Below are positions 62,954-64,000 of a DNA stretch of 64,000 nucleotides, piece by piece; position 1 is the first letter of the stretch, and every line of letters begins with the position of its first letter. Source of the DNA: an uncultured Lachnospiraceae bacterium (lineage in GTDB: Bacteria > Bacillota > Clostridia > Lachnospirales > Lachnospiraceae); assembly GCA_910577655.1 (NCBI GenBank), contig CAJTOW010000002.1, forward strand, positions 1 through 64,000, given 5' to 3'. The translations under genes and the position numbers were made by a program. The notes beneath the pieces are model-generated. The model saw only the letters and a list, made by a program, of their open reading frames with translations, did not search any database and was not told the DNA's origin.

Positions 62954-63988
62954 CTACGGCACCGACACCGCCCACAACGGCCCCCCACTGTCATAATTAT
63001 GTTTCAGCTCCGACAGCAGCGCCCCCAGATCCCAGTCCTTTTTGCAGTTCTCATAGCGGTTTGGGTCTGCGATGGAGACGTAGCCGTTGTCCAGTACCCG
63101 GGTGATCAGGACGAAATGTCCGTTCTCTGTCAGGGAGCCTCTGCCCATAAGGGCTACCAGGATGTGGCCGGATGTAAGCAGTGTCCGGACATTCTCAGGG
63201 GAACGGTCCTGGACACTTTCTACCCTCAGACCATAAGCTGCCAGGGCTTCCGGGATCAGGCTGTGATAGGAGCCGCTGTGGGAAGCATACTGTCCGTTGG
63301 CAGCAGCCCATTGTGCCATATCCTGGGGGGTGACGCTGCTGCCCTCCAGGGAGAAGCTGCTGATCAGCATGGCTACAGCGGTAGGGCCGCAGCCGTATTT
63401 CTTCATGGGGTCGGCGCCGCCATAGAGAAAGTCCCGCCACCGGGCGTCTCCCTGGCTGTAATAGATCATGGGGCCTATGGAAGTGTCCAGGATCGAGGAA
63501 TAGACGATGCCCTCTTCCGTGACAAAGGCTTCCATGTCCAGGTCTGAGAGCTCACCCAGCTCATGGGGTTCCTGGGAATCGCCGTCGCCCTCGCCGGAAG
63601 GACTCGCGGTATCAGAACCGGAGGTTTCCGCGCCGTCGGGCAAAAGAGTGTCTATGGCCAGAGCTTCAAGCCCTGGCAGGCGGTTTCCGCTGGCCGGTAT
63701 CATGGTTCCATAAGGTCCCAATATTGCCGTGGCTGGAGAAACGGCGGCATCGGCAGCAGTACTAATATTGTCAGAAGTATTACTGTCCAGTATTCCTGGA
63801 TTGAAATACACAAAAAGGCTTGTTACAACCGTCGCTGCTGACAGGAAGATCCCGGTCCCTATAAGTGCCGGAAACAAACGGCTCCCGGATGGACGTCCGG
63901 GAGTAACATTGGGTTGCATGTTCTTTCTTTTTTTCATATTCTCGATAATACGATCTGGGGAATGGAGCTTAAGGAAGCCTGCATACAT
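62954..63988 (-). CDS. Membrane-anchored C39-like cysteine peptidase
   Basis: A protein of about 344 residues. One membrane helix near residues 38-62 (LFPALIGTGIFLSAATVVTSLFVYF) follows a charged N-terminus. A Ser/Gly/Asp-rich linker leads to a peptidase C39-like domain (about 170-344): the catalytic Cys is in KYGCGPTAVAMLI, His in NGHFVLITRV and Asp in SIADPNRYENC. The active site would be outside the cell. The start is uncertain: ATG at 63988 is used, ATG at 63937 is as likely, and the frame stays open to the window edge. No link to motility is visible. Confidence 0.75.
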   Translation of the reverse strand: MYAGFLKLHSPDRIIENMKKRKNMQPNVTPGRPSGSRLFPALIGTGIFLSAATVVTSLFVYFNPGILDSNTSDNISTAADAAVSPATAILGPYGTMIPASGNRLPGLEALAIDTLLPDGAETSGSDTASPSGEGDGDSQEPHELGELSDLDMEAFVTEEGIVYSSILDTSIGPMIYYSQGDARWRDFLYGGADPMKKYGCGPTAVAMLISSFSLEGSSVTPQDMAQWAAANGQYASHSGSYHSLIPEALAAYGLRVESVQDRSPENVRTLLTSGHILVALMGRGSLTENGHFVLITRVLDNGYVSIADPNRYENCKKDWDLGALLSELKHNYDSGGPLWAVSVP

Positions 63989-64000
63989 ACAGCACCGATT

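Overview
The window is almost entirely a flagellar and chemotaxis gene cluster from a motile Gram-positive anaerobe. The gene set (FliY-type switch protein, CheC/CheD/CheV, FlgM/FliW/CsrA, choline-binding-type cell-wall repeats, LicD proteins, GTG/TTG starts behind strong AGGAGG sites) and the moderately GC-rich codon use point to Bacillota, most likely Lachnospiraceae (clostridial cluster XIVa, Enterocloster/Lachnoclostridium-like). The genus is an inference from gene content; no rRNA or other taxonomic marker is present.

Region 1 (1-422) is the end of a broken 3D-domain secreted protein. Region 2 (518-26338, + strand) is a near-continuous early/middle flagellar operon: flgB-fliE-fliF-fliG-fliH-fliI-fliJ-fliK-flgD-(TIGR02530-like)-flgE-flbD/swrD-motA-motB-fliM-cheY-flgC-fliY-fliO-fliP-fliQ-fliR-flhB-flhA-fliA-flgF-like-flgG-cheC-cheD-cheV. 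It encodes the basal body, C-ring switch, type III export gate, ATPase, stator, hook, sigma-28 and CheY-P phosphatases. flgC is displaced from flgB to between cheY and fliY. fliL, flhF, flhG and cheA/W/B/R are not in the window. Several gaps hold stem-loops without U tracts.

Region 3 (26437-29420) has a secreted cell-wall-binding protein and a ParA-ComFB pair, closed by a strong terminator. Region 4 (29566-34819) is a sigma-28-type late operon: fliD, fliS, a FliT-like chaperone and a second FliD-like cap protein. An unusual nucleotidyltransferase-fold gene follows (34876-36099). Region 5 (36167-41764, - strand) is flgM-flgN-flgK-flgL and DUF6470-like-fliW-csrA, divergent from region 6 (42029-47705, + strand): a FliK-C-like/FlhB-C-like pair, two secreted cell-wall-binding repeat proteins and a lytic transglycosylase, with sigma-28-like promoters at both ends. 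Region 7 (47821-49800) carries an Rpn-type PD-(D/E)XK nuclease bracketed by REP-like repeats. Region 8 (49809-51643) has two flagellins; the second has a leader with two good CsrA-binding motifs, matching the csrA-fliW genes nearby.

Region 9 (51874-61722, - strand) is a tandem array of six LicD-family genes in different modular forms (LicD alone, LicD plus helical domain, LicD plus helical domain plus a glycerophosphotransferase/glycosyltransferase-like half-domain) plus one stand-alone half-domain. A divergently transcribed partial glycosyltransferase (61931-62863) faces it across a region with an 11-base A tract. Its position beside the flagellins suggests decoration of the filament or cell envelope with phosphodiester-linked groups. 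This is the least described part of the window. A membrane-anchored C39-like peptidase lies at the right edge.
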